Positions 24,230-37,479 of a stretch of 64,000 bases of DNA are shown in pieces. The DNA lies in NCBI GenBank assembly GCA_007844125.1, contig CM017562.1, positions 58,907,029 to 58,971,028 on the forward strand. The letters are read 5' to 3'. The notes under the pieces were generated by a model, which saw only the letters and a list, made by a program, of their open reading frames with translations, did not search any database and was not told where the DNA came from. This stretch comes from Sinonovacula constricta. Its lineage: Eukaryota > Mollusca > Bivalvia > Cardiida > Solecurtidae. The translations under genes were made by a program, and so were the position numbers. Every line of letters starts with the position of its first letter. The stretch's first letter is position 1.

Positions 24230-24569
24230 CGAGTCACCCAAATCAACTTACTATAAAAACTATAAATGACTACATGTACTTTATGTTGAAGATTATTTAT
24301 CGATGGACATTTCCTATAAATATATGAATGTTCTATCAAATTTCAGATGTTCTGGCCATTGTTTAATGGTAGAAAAGGGTAGGCATATGAATTTTGATAG
24401 AAGCTATAGATACTGCCCTATATGTCTGAAAAATTGCATGAATACTATAGAAGATGAAATACACAATCTTCTTATTTGCCCTTTATATGATAAACTACGC
24501 CAAGACCTATTTCCATTACGTTGGAAAATTCATGCAAGTCCACAAAACTTCTATAATATAATGTCATAA
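24230..24569 (+). pseudogene. LINE A: C-terminal zinc-knuckle-like end
   Basis: An open stretch ends with RYCPICLKN, then EDEIHNLLICPLYDKLRQDLFP. This is the C-x2-C plus H-x4-C arrangement found at the C-terminus of many LINE ORF2 proteins of the CR1/Jockey-like groups. It probably belongs to the RT remnant at 20545-22707, separated by the R copies and the retroposon. Confidence 0.7.
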
Positions 24570-24774
24570 ACAAATGAGAAAAGCGTTATTATACCTAGAC
24601 AAGTGTATTTTGCTCGAATTGATGTATTGATACAACTGGATTCCACTCTTTTGCCTTTTATATCTGAGGTACATTTTACTTAACTCACGATTATTATTGT
24701 TGTTGTTTAAGACCTTTTTTCGAATCAGAGGCTTGTATTACTTTATTCATGACTAGTCTGAATACCAAATTGAG
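24570..24774. other. Junction between two LINE remnants
   Basis: Mixed AT-rich sequence with no feature of its own. It probably holds the 3' tail of LINE A. Confidence 0.4.
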
Positions 24775-25780
24775 TCCAATATCAATCTCTTTGCGGACGA
24801 CACAAGTCTTTATTATATTTCTCAGGATGCAGAAACTGCTGCAAAAACCATACAAAATGACATAAATAAAACATCAACCTGGTTAACATCAACCCATGTA
24901 AATCAGAATCACTTAAAATATCCCGAAAAAGAACATCAAACCATCCTCCTGTAGCAATGTACGGTCAAACCATCCCTGAGCTTACTGAGCATAAGCATTT
25001 TGGCATAATTTTGACAAAGGATTGTTCATAGAACCCTCACATTAATTAAATAAAATCAAAAGCTTGGCAGCGTGTCAACATTCTACGTAAATACAAATTT
25101 ACACTGGACCGCAGGGCACTAGAAACTATGTATTTTTCATATATCCGACCTATTCTCGAATATGGTGATGTTGTCTGGAGCAATTGTGTAGGATATGAAT
25201 CTAAACACCTAGAAAATATCCCAAATGAATGTGCTCGTATTGTTTCTGGTTCTACTAAACTTGTCAGTATAATTGCATTACACAGCGAGATCGGTTGGGA
25301 TCCTCTTTCTGACAGAAGAAGAAATCAATGTTTAGTGTTGTTTTATAAGATACTGAATGGCCTTGCTCCTGATTACTTGTCCTCATTAATCCCTAGTAGC
25401 GTGTCGAATGCCCGATATCAGTTACGCAACACATATAATGTTGCTGGAGTATTTGCACGAACAACTTCATATTTTAATTAATATCTCCCTTCTGTAATAT
25501 GAGTGGAATAATCTATCACCTGATATACGTAATGCTCCAACACTAAATTCGTTTAAAGAAAAAATAAGTACAAATACAATTAAACCTCCGTCATTCTTTT
25601 ACACAGGAAATAGACGAGCTCAAATTTTACACTCACGGCTACAAACAGAATGTAGTTCACTAAGACACCACCTCTTTCGTAAGGGAATTGTACCGAATCC
25701 ACTGTGTATATGTGGTAGTGTAGAAACTAACCAACACTTCTTTACCGAAAGTCCATTATACTCAAACAAAGGCTAGCCAT
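24775..25780 (+). pseudogene. LINE B: RT C-terminal half and C-terminal domain remnant
   Basis: The relic begins inside the RT palm with an intact catalytic box NINLFADDTSLYY (about 24778-24816). It continues through the thumb and the conserved SYIRPILEYGDVVWSNC block (about 25136-25188). Next come RRRNQCLVLFYKILNGLAPDYL and a final zinc-type motif CICGSVETNQHFF (about 25707-25745). This order matches the ORF2 C-terminal half of CR1/Jockey-like LINEs common in molluscs. Several frameshifts and stops (near 24900, 25030 and 25480) and the missing 5' half make it dead. It differs from LINE A, which lacks the FADD box, so two separate insertions are present. Confidence 0.85.
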
Positions 25781-25941
25781 GTACTAATGGCATTGGATCA
25801 ATGTCGATACACTTTTATTTGGTAATGCTTACATGATCCTTAGTCAAAACTATGCTATTTTTATACTGTTCAGAAATATATTTCTGATACTAAAAGATTT
25901 GAAGTGTACGATTTCAACCAGTAGACACGGTAGACCCCTCC

Positions 25942-26000
<59 letters not shown>

Positions 26001-26001
26001 A

Positions 26002-26032
<31 letters not shown>

Positions 26033-26037
26033 ACACC
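25942..26037. repeat. (CT)n microsatellite
   Basis: Almost pure CT repeat with a few interruptions. It produces a Leu/Ser-rich frame on the plus strand and an Arg/Glu-rich frame on the minus strand that are not genes. Confidence 0.97.
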
Positions 26038-26450
26038 CTCTTTCTCTACCCCTCTCTCCATCTCATGTATGTGTAAACTCTTTATACCTGCATACTTCTC
26101 TTATTTAAATTTAGTATATTTATATTTGTCTAAAACTGTAAATTGAAACTGTTATTCGAACGCCTAGTACTTATATTTTCTTGCAAAAGTATACAACCAC
26201 TCTATTTACATGTTGTCTTGTATATTGATCTAGGGAAATGAACATTATAAGCTTTGCTTTCTTTCCAATCCTCTCTCTACTTGTATGTATATCCTGTGTT
26301 TGTTTACCGCAAATGTATTGTAAAAGATGAGAATAAATATGTTTAAACTAATACCAAATTGTCTTACCATTACTTGTAAATGTATCATGAGCCGGAGGCC
26401 TTAATTTACTAATAAAAGAACTAAATTGAAATTTAATTGAATTGCTGATA
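26038..26450 (+). other. Probable 3' tail of LINE B
   Basis: AT-rich non-coding DNA with AATAAA-type motifs near 26333 and GAGCCGGAGGCCTTAATTT near 26391. GAGCC(G/T)-AGGC-type ends followed by A/T-rich tails are typical for bivalve LINE 3' ends (from memory). Confidence 0.4.
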
Positions 26451-27171
26451 AATAATGAGAAAATCACTGCCGTCCATTTGCCTTCTGAATTCCGACAGAT
26501 TCGTCCATATACATGTACTTTCATAGCTCAAATTGTCATGAATATTTGAATAGTATTACTTACAAAGACTTTTACCTTGTCATGGTTTCTTAGGTCAGCA
26601 TATGGTTTTGTGGACCTGGTAGTGTGGTGAGATAATGTTAGATGGTGCAGTATCTTATAGCCAATAAAATTTACAAGTATAATTACATGTTGTTATTTAG
26701 TTAGTACCGCATATGAAAACTAACTAGTCATAAATAATACAGTGTTGCAATAACGACATGAAACAACCTCATTTTTTTCACATAATGAATTTGTTCACGC
26801 TAAATTATTTAATGTTGTATAGTTATTTTGCTTTTTTGTTCGACCATATGTTACGCAGTAAACGCATTAGCAAGTAATAACATTGTTACAGATGTGTATT
26901 TTACGTACATGTACATGTGAACAGTATATTTTCATTTCTTGCAATGTTTATTCGTTTTTATAAAATATTGTAATTTTATTCGAGATGTTTGTAATTTCTT
27001 AAATCCCAAATCCGTTTTGCTATTTTAGTATATTTGCACTGATTTTACATATCGATTAAACTACTAAATAGATCACCAATGACAAATAGTTTGAGTCAAT
27101 CCAATTATTACGTAAATATACATCTTTCACACCATGTGGGTTGTATCATTTATTTGTATTTCGATGTGACA
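26451..27171. other. Unassigned AT-rich sequence
   Basis: No gene, repeat or RNA is recognised. Confidence 0.5.
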
Positions 27172-28306
27172 TTAAGGAAAGAGGGGCCTAATTAGCCAAT
27201 GCTGTCTGAAACGGCGATGTTTGGCGACATCGAGTTCGTAAATGCCCTCGGCAGTATCCGACACGTTCTCCGGAACTAATCGGATTTGATCGTAGCAAAC
27301 ATTTAATCATTATTTTTTTATGTATCTTGCAAATATTGATAATATTTTTTTTCAAACAAGTAATAATTTCAACAAAAAATATCTTATATTTCTTTAAATA
27401 AAAAAATGTTTACCAAAAAATTGGGATCCCAAAGCGTGACGTTATGTTTTCGGAAAATACCAAAATGGCGGACAGAGACAGCAGAGCAATCGTACCTACT
27501 CGGCGATCTCCGGCAAGCTTCGCATATATTCGGATTATGTAGAGGACGGAATTACCCGAGGAGTTCCGAGTGACAGCAGAGGTCGATATGTGAAACGGAA
27601 AACATTAAAATCAACAATTTAAGTTCTATTGTAAACAGATACACATTCAGAAGTCAATTTTAATCAGATGTGTAAAAGTTCTTTGTGAAACATAAAGGTA
27701 TTGTGCAAAATTGTGACAGAAAATCTTTTTTTTACAAGTTTGTTGTTGTTGTTGCTTTGTTAAGAAAAACATGGAATATGACAATTTTAAAGCTAATATT
27801 TCAAAAACGAAACGGTGAAAGTCTGTAATTATTTGTTATGTGATTGGTATATGTATATAGCAAATTTTGATATGCATTTTATAAATATACTCGTATAATT
27901 AAAATATTTAGAAACTCTGAAAGTTTGTGTATGTTTCTGTGTCAAGGAAATTTTCCGAGGGGGTATAGATGCCTTTTTCAGTGTAAAATCATCAAATGTT
28001 TGTACTTGAACAATATAAATGAGTTCTTTTTAATGTTTAGGGTTATGCTTATAAAGTTACACCACTGATGCTAAAATATATTTTAGTTTTGAACCCCCAA
28101 ATTAGACTTTTTAGCAATAACCTCTTGTAAAAAATGGTCCTGGGACAAGGCGAGGGGGTCACCCTATTAAAATGTGATTTTTTTCCAAAACATGACGGTG
28201 AAATTCTTTCATATTTCATTTTTATATCTGATATATGATATTTATCACTATGGACATGCTTTGTTTAGGATTCTTAATAGCTTCTTTTAGGCCCCTCTTA
28301 CCTTAA
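27172..28306. mobile_element. TTAA-bounded non-autonomous DNA transposon (1127 bp)
   Basis: TTAA at 27172-27175 is followed by GGAAAGAGGGGCCTAA. At the other end TTAGGCCCCTCTTACC is followed by TTAA at 28303-28306. The 16-bp termini are inverted repeats with one mismatch (15 of 16). A TTAA duplication with TIRs starting GG fits the piggyBac or Kolobok type of DNA transposon. No transposase frame is inside. The interior includes a GC-richer stretch with CAAAATGGCGGACAGAGACA near 27461 and a 16-bp stretch GAGGACGGAATTACCC (about 27542) whose complement occurs outside the element near 28388. Confidence 0.8.
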
Positions 28307-30127
28307 ATAAAAACACAGAATGTAGTTGTCTTATCCCTAATGTCCACATGGGAGAGACATTTTTTTCCGAGCCGATCTGAACGCAAAGGGTAATTCCGTC
28401 CTCGGTTGAACTATCACTCGAATTTGTCTGGTCCAATGATATGTACAGAAATGCCACTTATTCTGTTCACCAGAATAGACGCACCAAAATGTCCTAAAAA
28501 GGCGATAAGTGCAATTTATAAGGTTATTTCGTTGTAAACATACATTTATAGATTTAAATATCTCGATTTTAGACATGTTATTGCGCGTTCAATAGAGATA
28601 ACAAAAAAGAAATATCTTTGATCTTATGACATCATAGGCAACACGTCATTCATCCGAGGCGTTCCGATTGTTTTCCTAGTGTGTACGGACAAGGTCGAAG
28701 ATGATGTGAACGAACGGGACGGTGGATGTAGCGAGAATAAGGACAATTCTAGTGAAATCGGCATGCCAAATGGCTGTATAGTTTGAGTACAATAAATTGG
28801 CAGACCCTATTTATCGCAACATTAACATAAGCAATGATAGGGAATGTGTTGGTTAGGTTGATATATTAAGCTGGTATCCGTCGGTATGCCTTTATCAAAT
28901 GCATGTAATGTTAATCCTGTGTTGTGGGTTCGAGTATTATTTTAGCACTAACTCATATTTTAAACAGTACAAATCGTCAAAAATTGTTCTAAATGTTCAT
29001 TGTTTTTACGTCTTTATATAAGCTCGATGGAGATTTCTGCTAAATACAGGATGTTGACATTGTCATTCTATAGTCATTGTATAGTCTTAGACGTATTCGA
29101 CGACCTAGCAGCCAATAAAATATGTGTTACACTTAATACAGGTTTAGATATTGTCAACATGATAACTTCACATTTTATAGGGGATGTGGGGGGGGGGGGG
29201 GGGGTTTATGTTTAGTAAGTTAGTTTAATAGAAAATGGCTGCTGCTGCAATCCGGACATACCGATACACAATTTTTACGCATACACCGTAAACGCGTTAT
29301 CTCATTGGTCAATACAAAAATCTGTTGAAGATTAGACGCAACTTAATAAGTTTGTTCTATATTCTATCGTGAATCGCGGAAAGTTGGAAACAATTTGTAC
29401 GATGACCAAGTTATGTTGGACCCCCATAACCATACATAGGTGAAACGAGCTATTTATTGTTTATCAGAAATAAGCCAACTTGTGTAACGTGTAAGAAGGT
29501 TCTGCTTCACAGAATGCACATACCGCCATAATTGCCAGTCGGTAACCCCCAAATTTCAATGAAATTGTACTTCCTGTTAAATTGGATCAGTCCGTTATTG
29601 TGCATAGGGGTTCAAGACTTCTGCTTTCTTTTCATTCTACATAGTTTCAGCTTCCTTTTGACACCAACACATAGCAACAGACTGTTACTAAAGAGAAAAA
29701 GTCCCATGTCACACATTCTACTTCCGGTCTTTATTTAGTGTAACCACCCCTTGTGGTTAACCCCAATACCATATAGTAGGATGATACTACCAGGTTCACT
29801 GTTGAGCAAGCAAACCCCATTAAACCTTGTTCTTGATGACTAGGATAACACTATTTGTATCGGGAGTTTTGGACGGGTGGGTGCTTTCCTTTTAATAAAT
29901 ATGGTTCAACAGACACTGCTACATATAATTACAAAATAAACAACTAGAAAACTGAAAAAAAAACAATGAGCATATGTCGATAGAAATTAAATAGAGTAAA
30001 CAATCAATTGTTCATATTTAACTATTTTAATACATCACAGCGAACATTTAAGGTCATTAAAGCGACGCCATGTTTTGTTTGTGGAGAAAGACCTCAGATA
30101 AATGTTAGGGCAGAATAGCAAGGCACT

Positions 30128-30178
30128 GCAAGTGACAGGCTCAAAATCGGTGACTCTGCCATTACGCCACGGGCGCCA
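30128..30178 (-). mobile_element. Possible degenerate tRNA-like SINE head
   Basis: On the minus strand GTGGCGTAATGGCAGAGTC resembles a pol III A box / D arm and CGATTTTGAGCCTG resembles an anticodon arm of the tRNA-Gln kind. No B box is convincing, so this is only a weak call. Confidence 0.2.
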
Positions 30179-33100
30179 TACTTTATTGTATGATGTTGAC
30201 AATCGCAAACAAGTTATGACCAGACATGTTCTCTTTTATTTTAACATATACTTTTAGTCTCATTTTGTGCTAAGTCGAACTGAACTTTAGCTATCCAGAT
30301 TGTTGTATTTTTAACACATATTAGGGTCTAAATGCTTTGGTAAGGTCAACCTGCGCTCGTAATTGATAAAGATTAATATACATTGTAATGCCTCTCAAAA
30401 CATTTTCCTTTGACGAAGAAAATTTCGTGCGAAGGTCTGTCTGCCATCCGGAAACAGTTGTATATGAGTGGGTCATATTCTAAAATTGTTTGTTAGACAC
30501 TGAAAGATTGATGTACAGAAGATACAGTATCATAAATGTCTCAGCGAGACTAGAAGGCACAGTGCCTTGTCAAGAAACTAGTATAGGATTAGTGGTACTG
30601 TGTACTACTGGACGTGCATGGTCTGTTTCTTAACGTTGCGTAATTATTTCTTCTCTGAAACACAAAGGCAGACGGCGCGATGGTTGATATGATGTCCTTC
30701 CTCCTAGATTTGCCTGAATATTCTGGGGCTATAAGTACATCTTCGTCTTAAAATTCAAGATTCAAAAGATGGACAGCTTGGCCCTCGAGTAACGGACTGA
30801 CGAGAGAGGATGTCCTGCCTTGTAAGGCGTTCCACTTTTGCTGTATACTTGTAATCACTAGTGCAAATAGGTCCTAGTCCAGTGGTTGTTTTAGTTTTTA
30901 CATTATTAAATAGTTTCATTATATTTATTGATAGTGTTCTCCTATTGATTCTTATTTAGTAAAACTGTCGTTGAAGCAGCCGGCTGTAGAAACAGTCTAC
31001 TACAAAAGATTTATTAAGCAAATTATTCGATAGTTTGTATAGTAAATGAAATGTCCAATCTTGAGAACTGTCTGTGCATGTTTATTGGCTCATGCTTGAT
31101 TTCTTAAAAGCTCGGAACTTTTAAAACTAAAAAGGTGACAGTTTGTTTAATCCAATATATACGACTGTTTTCGATGAATCTAGTACGATGGACATACATA
31201 GAGATGGGGCATGCACATTACTTGAAGTCTATTGTCGGGACTTTTGTAATGAATCGAATCTATTTTTTTCTAATTTGACTGCCACAAGAAGTTGTTTTGT
31301 TTTCATTCCTGATCGCATGTTTGATAGGCATGGTAGATGGCTAAGTATGTCAACCAAAGGTGGCTATGGAAAAGATTCTTTGCAAGGTTCAACATTTCCA
31401 TGCTGTTAAGATTATAGAAAAGAAGCCCGTTCATTTGGTTTTCATGTTATGTTGATATGTTGTTTTGTGTTGTTATATGTACAAAGGTAGAATTATTTCA
31501 TTCTTTATTCCCGTACTTTCAGCTCAGTAGCTACTTGTACAGTTACCAATGGTTTACCAGACATCGTGTTGTTAGTGGTTTATGCCAAATGAGATTTATA
31601 TCAGAGATGTAATGTTTAGTGTTAAGAGATATACAAGAAAGCATTAATGAACATCAAAGGTCGCTGTCTTGCTTCTGTTCAGCAGTGGCCGGACCATTTA
31701 TTCAAATCGTCTTAACACTAACAAAATCGTATTGTTATTACATGTTTAGAATGGCATCCAACTTAGTGTGGGCAGTCTGGGGTTTTCTCGCCATAAAACT
31801 GTTTTAGTTTGTATGTATTACTAGCTACGTGGTTGTTATACATTTATTCATCACTACATCTACTCCAGTCTAGATGACTTGTTATGTTACAGGTCCCGTT
31901 CATGAGGAGATAATTTTCGCGGAAACATACTTGTTCTGCTTACTCTTACATAAAGTATGTATTTATACATAAACACAACTATTGTCTTTTCCTATTACTT
32001 GTCCAGCCTGCTTCTAAATGATACAGAAAATGATAACTTAAATTTAGTTCGCAATCAATGTCCTAAACGTGTGCAAAATATATATGTTTAACACATCAAA
32101 AGTAATAAAAAAGACAAACATCTTTGCATCAAAAGTAAACAAAATAAATAAAAATGTTAAGTACACGTAGTGTGTAATGGTTGTAAATAAAGTAGGTCTT
32201 CGACAAACGGTTATTAATTAATTAAAGCGCAGTAAACGGAAACTAATTGTCTAGTAACTAAACAAAGGAGATGGTTTCCAGCTTCCATAAGTGAATATCA
32301 TAACATCGGTTGTATACTCGTGAAGTTAACAGAGATCTTCAATCTATCACCTTTATATAAAACGATACAACCAAATCTATATTAAAACGAACTGATAACA
32401 CGCTTCATTACAAAATATGTCAAACGGTTGTTTAAAATAACAAAAAAGGCTACAAACTGGATCTATCCGTGACATATTTTCTTTGGGCGCGATGGAAGAG
32501 ATCTTAATACATACAACAGAAAGGAACATAACTTTAAATAAACTTGTTCATAGTTCTTAGTCGTAATAACAATTTAAACAACTCAAACATACACATATGG
32601 TACTTAAACAATTTCAAGTCACTTATAAGGATGTAGCTACGTTTTAAACAAATCAAACGCTCTAATTTAATTCTGATATTCATCAAACATGAATAATGTC
32701 AGAGATTTCAACGCAATGCAACATAGCGCAATCCATAGAACTTTCCCAGGAACAATTTTATAAAGACGCTGCGCTCTTGCGCTTATTTTCGTTGTTTAAA
32801 AGAATTAACTTGGCCGGAAATTATTTCCATTGTATGTGACACTGTTTAGCACGAGGTGCTTAGTTCAGTTATTCAACCTCGGGAATCGTACGAGTAAAAA
32901 GGTATTTTTAATAAGATTTTATTTAGTTTTTTTTCCTGATATTAAGTTGTTTAATTGTTTCTCTGATTAAATTTTTGACGGTCATGTGATTTATTCAATG
33001 CATGCGAACAGTAACACTGCAATCTTACGAATGTATTGTGCCACGGAGGAAGGATATTAATGCTGAATATAATTATTGTTTTGTAATAATACCAGAGGGA

Positions 33101-34786
33101 ACCACAGATCTATGCAGTTCCATTTGGTTTATACCAAAAGTGTCTTATTTAACAGTGTGTTTATGTCACTGAGATTAATATCGATAATGGACATGTAATG
33201 TTACAGGAACTGTTGTGTAATAACAGCTTTACTGACAATTATGTTAACAAGCGACAGAGATTTGGGAATATGCGACGTTAAGAGCACCTACACGAAACAC
33301 GACGCAAGTTTGTAACAACCGACCAGATGACTTCTTCTGTCCTAGGTTCCTAACACAAATTTGAACTGTGATATGTCTTGAAGTAAATGCGTAAAATAAT
33401 AACAGAGAATGCTACAATTGAGCAAAAGAAAATAATCGTGCCTTCCTGATAGTAAGTATGTATACATGAGAAAGAAGCATAAGTATAGGTCGGTATCTAG
33501 CCAAATCGAATTATCTTGCAACTATACTCTATGTACACGTTGAAACCGATAAAAGACTGTTCTGATCTGTTCTGAAAGAACGGTTTGCTTATAAAGAATT
33601 CCTTTCGCCACTTCTGTCCTTTTTTATTTGTGTTAGGCATTCCGCGTGTTATTGTTGTCTGCAAGTGATGTTAATACTTCGCCATTTTCTGAATCAACAA
33701 TCGTTCTTTGAGCCGCACGTGAATTGTCTCAGCGCAAATTCCCGATATAACAGACTTATATCAAGTATAAACCTATATAATGATATAATATGTTAGATCA
33801 TGTAGGGTAACAATGAAATTATTAAATTTTTACTGACGACCCTTTATACTATAAAGGTACAAGAAAAGCATTGATACAAATCATCAAAGGGCATGCAACT
33901 TATGTTTTTAAGATCAGATAAATCAATTTTACTTTTGGCATTTTTGTTCCCATTTGGTTAAACAAGCTTAATAAATATATTTTGACCACACTTTATAATC
34001 TGTAATTATCACAAGATAACACATAAAGTGCTACACACAAAAAAACTGCAGCCTATGTTCAAAGCTGACATGGTTATCTGCTGTTGATTTCGTAAAACAT
34101 TATCCATGCTGCGAGCGTGTCTTAAATGCACCTGACAAAAGGCGAAGGCAGCCATATTGCACAAAACCTTATCGTTAAGTCAATCAAAATTAATAATATT
34201 CTTAAATAATTCAGAATTTTAAAACAAAACAAAACAAATTAACTATACCCCAAGCTTGGTGTTGTCGTTGTTGTCGGCAATGTATTCTCGTCAAGATTCG
34301 TTTACATTTTTATTTAGATCCAATGTTACTCAGAATAGTCTTCTTCAAACTGCAACGAACACAGACTACTGTGTTTGGTCGGCACAAAAAGCTTAAATTT
34401 GTCAATCGGATTACAAAAGCCCATTATACTGGTCTAAATTTTGCTCAGATTTTTGTCGGTGGAAACCGATATAAGACGGATTAGTAGGTCCCAGGCGACT
34501 TGATCGCGAGTTACACCCGAAAGCTGCACAAAACACCATTCCGCATCCTTACGCGGCCCATTAGTGCAGTACAGGCTGACGGTAATCTTTAGTAGGTCAC
34601 AATAGTTGTATACTCAAGCTATGGAAGAACAAAAGAAAGAACCAAAGAAATCCCATGTTATTATGTATACCATATACAGATATGTATTAATGTACGTTTT
34701 TAATACGCCTAAGGTGCCGCTTATATTTTACTTATATTGTTGTACTTATTTACTATGTTGTACAATAGTCACTATAAGAAACTCTT

Positions 34787-34882
34787 CTCTTGCCTTGCCT
34801 TGCCTCGCCTCGCCTCGCCTCATCTCACCTCATACCTCACCTCACCTCACCTCGTATCTCACCTTACATTACCTTACCTTAC
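34787..34882. repeat. Pentanucleotide microsatellite (CCTTG/CCTCA/CCTTA)n
   Basis: A C/T-rich run of 5-bp units drifting from CCTTG over CCTCG and CCTCA to CCTTA. Confidence 0.9.
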
Positions 34883-35276
34883 AAGCCATTGACTACAATT
34901 ACAATTAATCAATCAAAAACAGAAATTATTGTGTTAAGAAACCCGTACATGTAACATCTTGCTGTAAATATATGGGGCTGTTGTTCACGCCGACACTCTC
35001 GTGGTATAAAGCAAAAGTAAAGCTTGTTTGCCCAGGCCAGAAAATCTATTTTAGCTATAAAATCTTTTCAAAGAACGTTGGTAATTTTTCACACAATGGA
35101 TAATTTAAGTTACTTGATTTGATTGATTTATCGAGACTTGATTGATTTGTCGAGACTGGTCGTCATCTCATATATGGTGCTGAATTATATGGTACAGAAT
35201 ACTCAGTACTCAGATATTTTAGAACAAGTTCAAGATTATAAAGACTGTCTTGGAGTAAATTCACATGTACCGGTCG

Positions 35277-35540
35277 CAATAGCTCAAGTGGTAGAGCGTC
35301 GGCTTGCGGATCAGGAGGTCGCGGGTTCAAACCCCGGACGGGTCAAACCAAAGACTTTGAAGTTGGTAGAAGTGGCTTCCCTCCTAACGCTCGGGGCTAA
35401 GAGGACAGCATTAGCCTGAGTCGTCGGTGTCAGTATAATGGACTGGAACAGTCCCTGGGCACCTCATAAGTGCCCCTGTGCTAAAATGATAGAAATGCGC
35501 TGTACAGTATAGGCAAAAATGCCGGCAAATCCCAATCCCA
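35277..35540 (+). mobile_element. tRNA-derived SINE with intact A and B boxes
   Basis: The head reads ATAGCTCAAGTGGTAGAGCG (A box region) and GCGGGTTCAAACCCCGG (B box region) with correct spacing. The anticodon arm does not fold as a functional tRNA. The body shares CCTAACGCTC and GTCGGTGTCAGTATAATG with the SINE at 16116, so the two have a common core but different heads and tails. The tail ends GGCAAATCCCAATCCCATCA. A frame at 35123-35419 runs through it and is not a gene. Confidence 0.8.
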
Positions 35541-36339
35541 TCACAAATTCACATGTGAATGATTGCGTAGCCTTGGGAGAATGTGGTAGTCTACCGTTAT
35601 GCATTGAACATCATATGAAATACATTAAGTATTGGTACAAACGTTTGTGCATGTCCGAAAATAGATATCCGAGAAAATTGTTAAAAGCGACTTTGTAGCC
35701 TTGATTCCTTAATATTTGTTATTGCATAAGTAAATTGTGATCTAACTTATGTTGAAATGACACAATTATGTATTCATGATTGTTTATTATTCACTTTTTA
35801 TTTTGGGCTGGATATCTTTATTTACAATACAAATGTTGAGTATTATCATTACATTGACTTAAAGTGAACTGCAAATACATGTATGTTTGAATTATTGGCC
35901 TTCACATGAACATAAAATATGCTGCACCTTTGGTATTGCATATTGTCTATAAGTATCAAACATTCTATATAAGACGTACATAATCTTTTATGAAAAAAAA
36001 ATGAAAAAAAAAAAAAAACAGCATAAGAAATATTGAACGAATAACAATCATAAATCCCTGGTACAGCACTGCTAACAGGTGAGAATAAAATCTGTTAACT
36101 CACGTGGTTCTAAGTTGCCAAAATTGGTGCGGACATGTACTAGGTACGAAGTTGAAGTATTTCGAATCTGTAACTCTCACTGCCATTTCTGAATACTGCT
36201 GAATACAACTTCCAAATACTGCTGAGTAACCCGATAAAATACAATAGCCCAGTAAAATATCCATAAAGAGCGCCGCGCTTCAGCCCGGATGTCGAAAATG
36301 AAACCCAACGGTGAATATTTGGTCCCAGCTTAACGCTTC
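35541..36339. other. Unassigned AT-rich sequence
   Basis: A poly(A) tract lies at about 35993-36018. No gene is seen. Confidence 0.5.
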
Positions 36340-36852
36340 TTTAAGGTGGTATCCAACAATTTAGACTAAATTTTTTTCTCAAATAACCAAATAATTCATT
36401 GTTGAATGAAAAGGTCCTGCAAAATGCTGTTCATCGATGCCGTAGATTTGTTAAAAATGTGAAGCATTATACACCCCAATCGTCTTTACAAACAGGTATT
36501 TCCTATCTGAGCCACGCTGCAGAGATAACCATTTTTAAACTAAGAAAACCACATGACAACTTACTTTTGAGATCACATTTTATTATCATCTGGGTAGTCC
36601 GAACTTACATCTGTATCTATTATTAGCCGAGATCACTTTCGTGCTTATTTATAGATTTGGAAAGAATGAACATGAAGAGTTATTTTTGCAATGTTTAGGG
36701 CCTACTGTTTGTCATACAGGTAATATTCTAAATAGTCTTTACTAAGACTAAAGTATAAGTTTGTGCAGAAATTATGTATACATTCCCCAAAAATGAGAAA
36801 AAATATTGTTACCTGAGCTTGCTGTAGGTAAACTGTCGGATACCACCTTTAA
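36340..36852. mobile_element. TTAA-type MITE (503 bp)
   Basis: TTTAA at 36340-36344 precedes GGTGGTATCCAACA, and TGTCGGATACCACC precedes TTTAA at 36848-36852. The termini are inverted repeats with one mismatch in 14 and lie inside identical TTTAA (or TTAA) target duplications. There is no coding capacity; the frame at 36399-36626 is incidental. The TIR differs from those of the other TTAA elements here. Confidence 0.75.
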
Positions 36853-37213
36853 CGTGTTCTCTGGGACATATGCAGAGAATCAAGTAACCAAAAGGAGCAT
36901 GCATCGGAGGTGAAGTCAGAACACTGAGAAATATTTACAAACAGCGGCGGTTCAATTTTTTGGATGTTTCAACTAAATGTCAAACATGTTTCGCTCTTGG
37001 ACAAAAAACGTGAATATGTTAAATTGAAAGCGGGTACACATAGATCCGTTGAAATGTGCTTCTCGTCATGAAATTTTATTCATTGTACTTCTCCAATAAG
37101 ATGCCGAAACATTTAGAAGCGTTTCGAACATACACTTTCCTGGTCGCATTTACACACTAATCCACCTGGTGAAAGTAATCCCTAAGCTTTCAATGCTAAG
37201 TATTCTCGACAGC
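36853..37213. other. Short unassigned stretch before the large transposon pair
   Basis: No feature is recognised. Confidence 0.5.
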
Positions 37214-37217
37214 TTAA

Positions 37218-37247
37218 AGTCATACAACCGTTCAAAAAGTTTTAAAA
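37218..37247 (+). repeat. Left terminal inverted repeat, element copy 1
   Basis: AGTCATACAACCGTTC and the following A-rich bases match the complement of 46261-46290 with few differences. The complement also ends the inverted arm of copy 2 at 57812 and the end piece at 58206. Confidence 0.9.
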
Positions 37248-37479
37248 TATTACCATTTTTGTCAGCAATGCGAATTGAACAATGAAAAGATTACACATTT
37301 TATCCGTGGTTTTTCAATATTACATACTCTCCAAAAATATGGGTAAGTTGAAATCTACCGTTTCTCCATCGAGAATCTCATCGATCTTTGTTTATAAACA
37401 ATCGCCAAATGGGGTTCCGAAATGTAACGCAAAACATTTGGGTCCGTTCGTATGATATCGTATTTTCCACACATTTGTG

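Larger units (their letters stand above)
28307..35276. other. About 7 kb without recognisable gene
   Basis: Short frames (28337-28576, 29000-29215, 29532-29738, 31143-31409, 31619-31807, 34606-34908) show no family features, no conserved duplicates in the window and no good splice context. A poly(G) run lies at 29188-29204. The inverted match near 28388 to 27542 is noted under the element at 27172. Introns or regulatory DNA of an unseen gene are possible. Confidence 0.5.

Noticed and set aside
25833..26108. Ser/Leu and Arg/Glu repeat proteins
   Set aside because: Pure translation of a (CT)n microsatellite.
31143..31409. 88-codon frame in the gene-poor stretch
   Set aside because: No domain, no splice context and no second copy; kept only as part of the unassigned region.
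35285..35350. Functional tRNA gene
   Set aside because: A and B boxes are fine but the anticodon arm and acceptor stem do not pair properly, and a SINE body follows directly.
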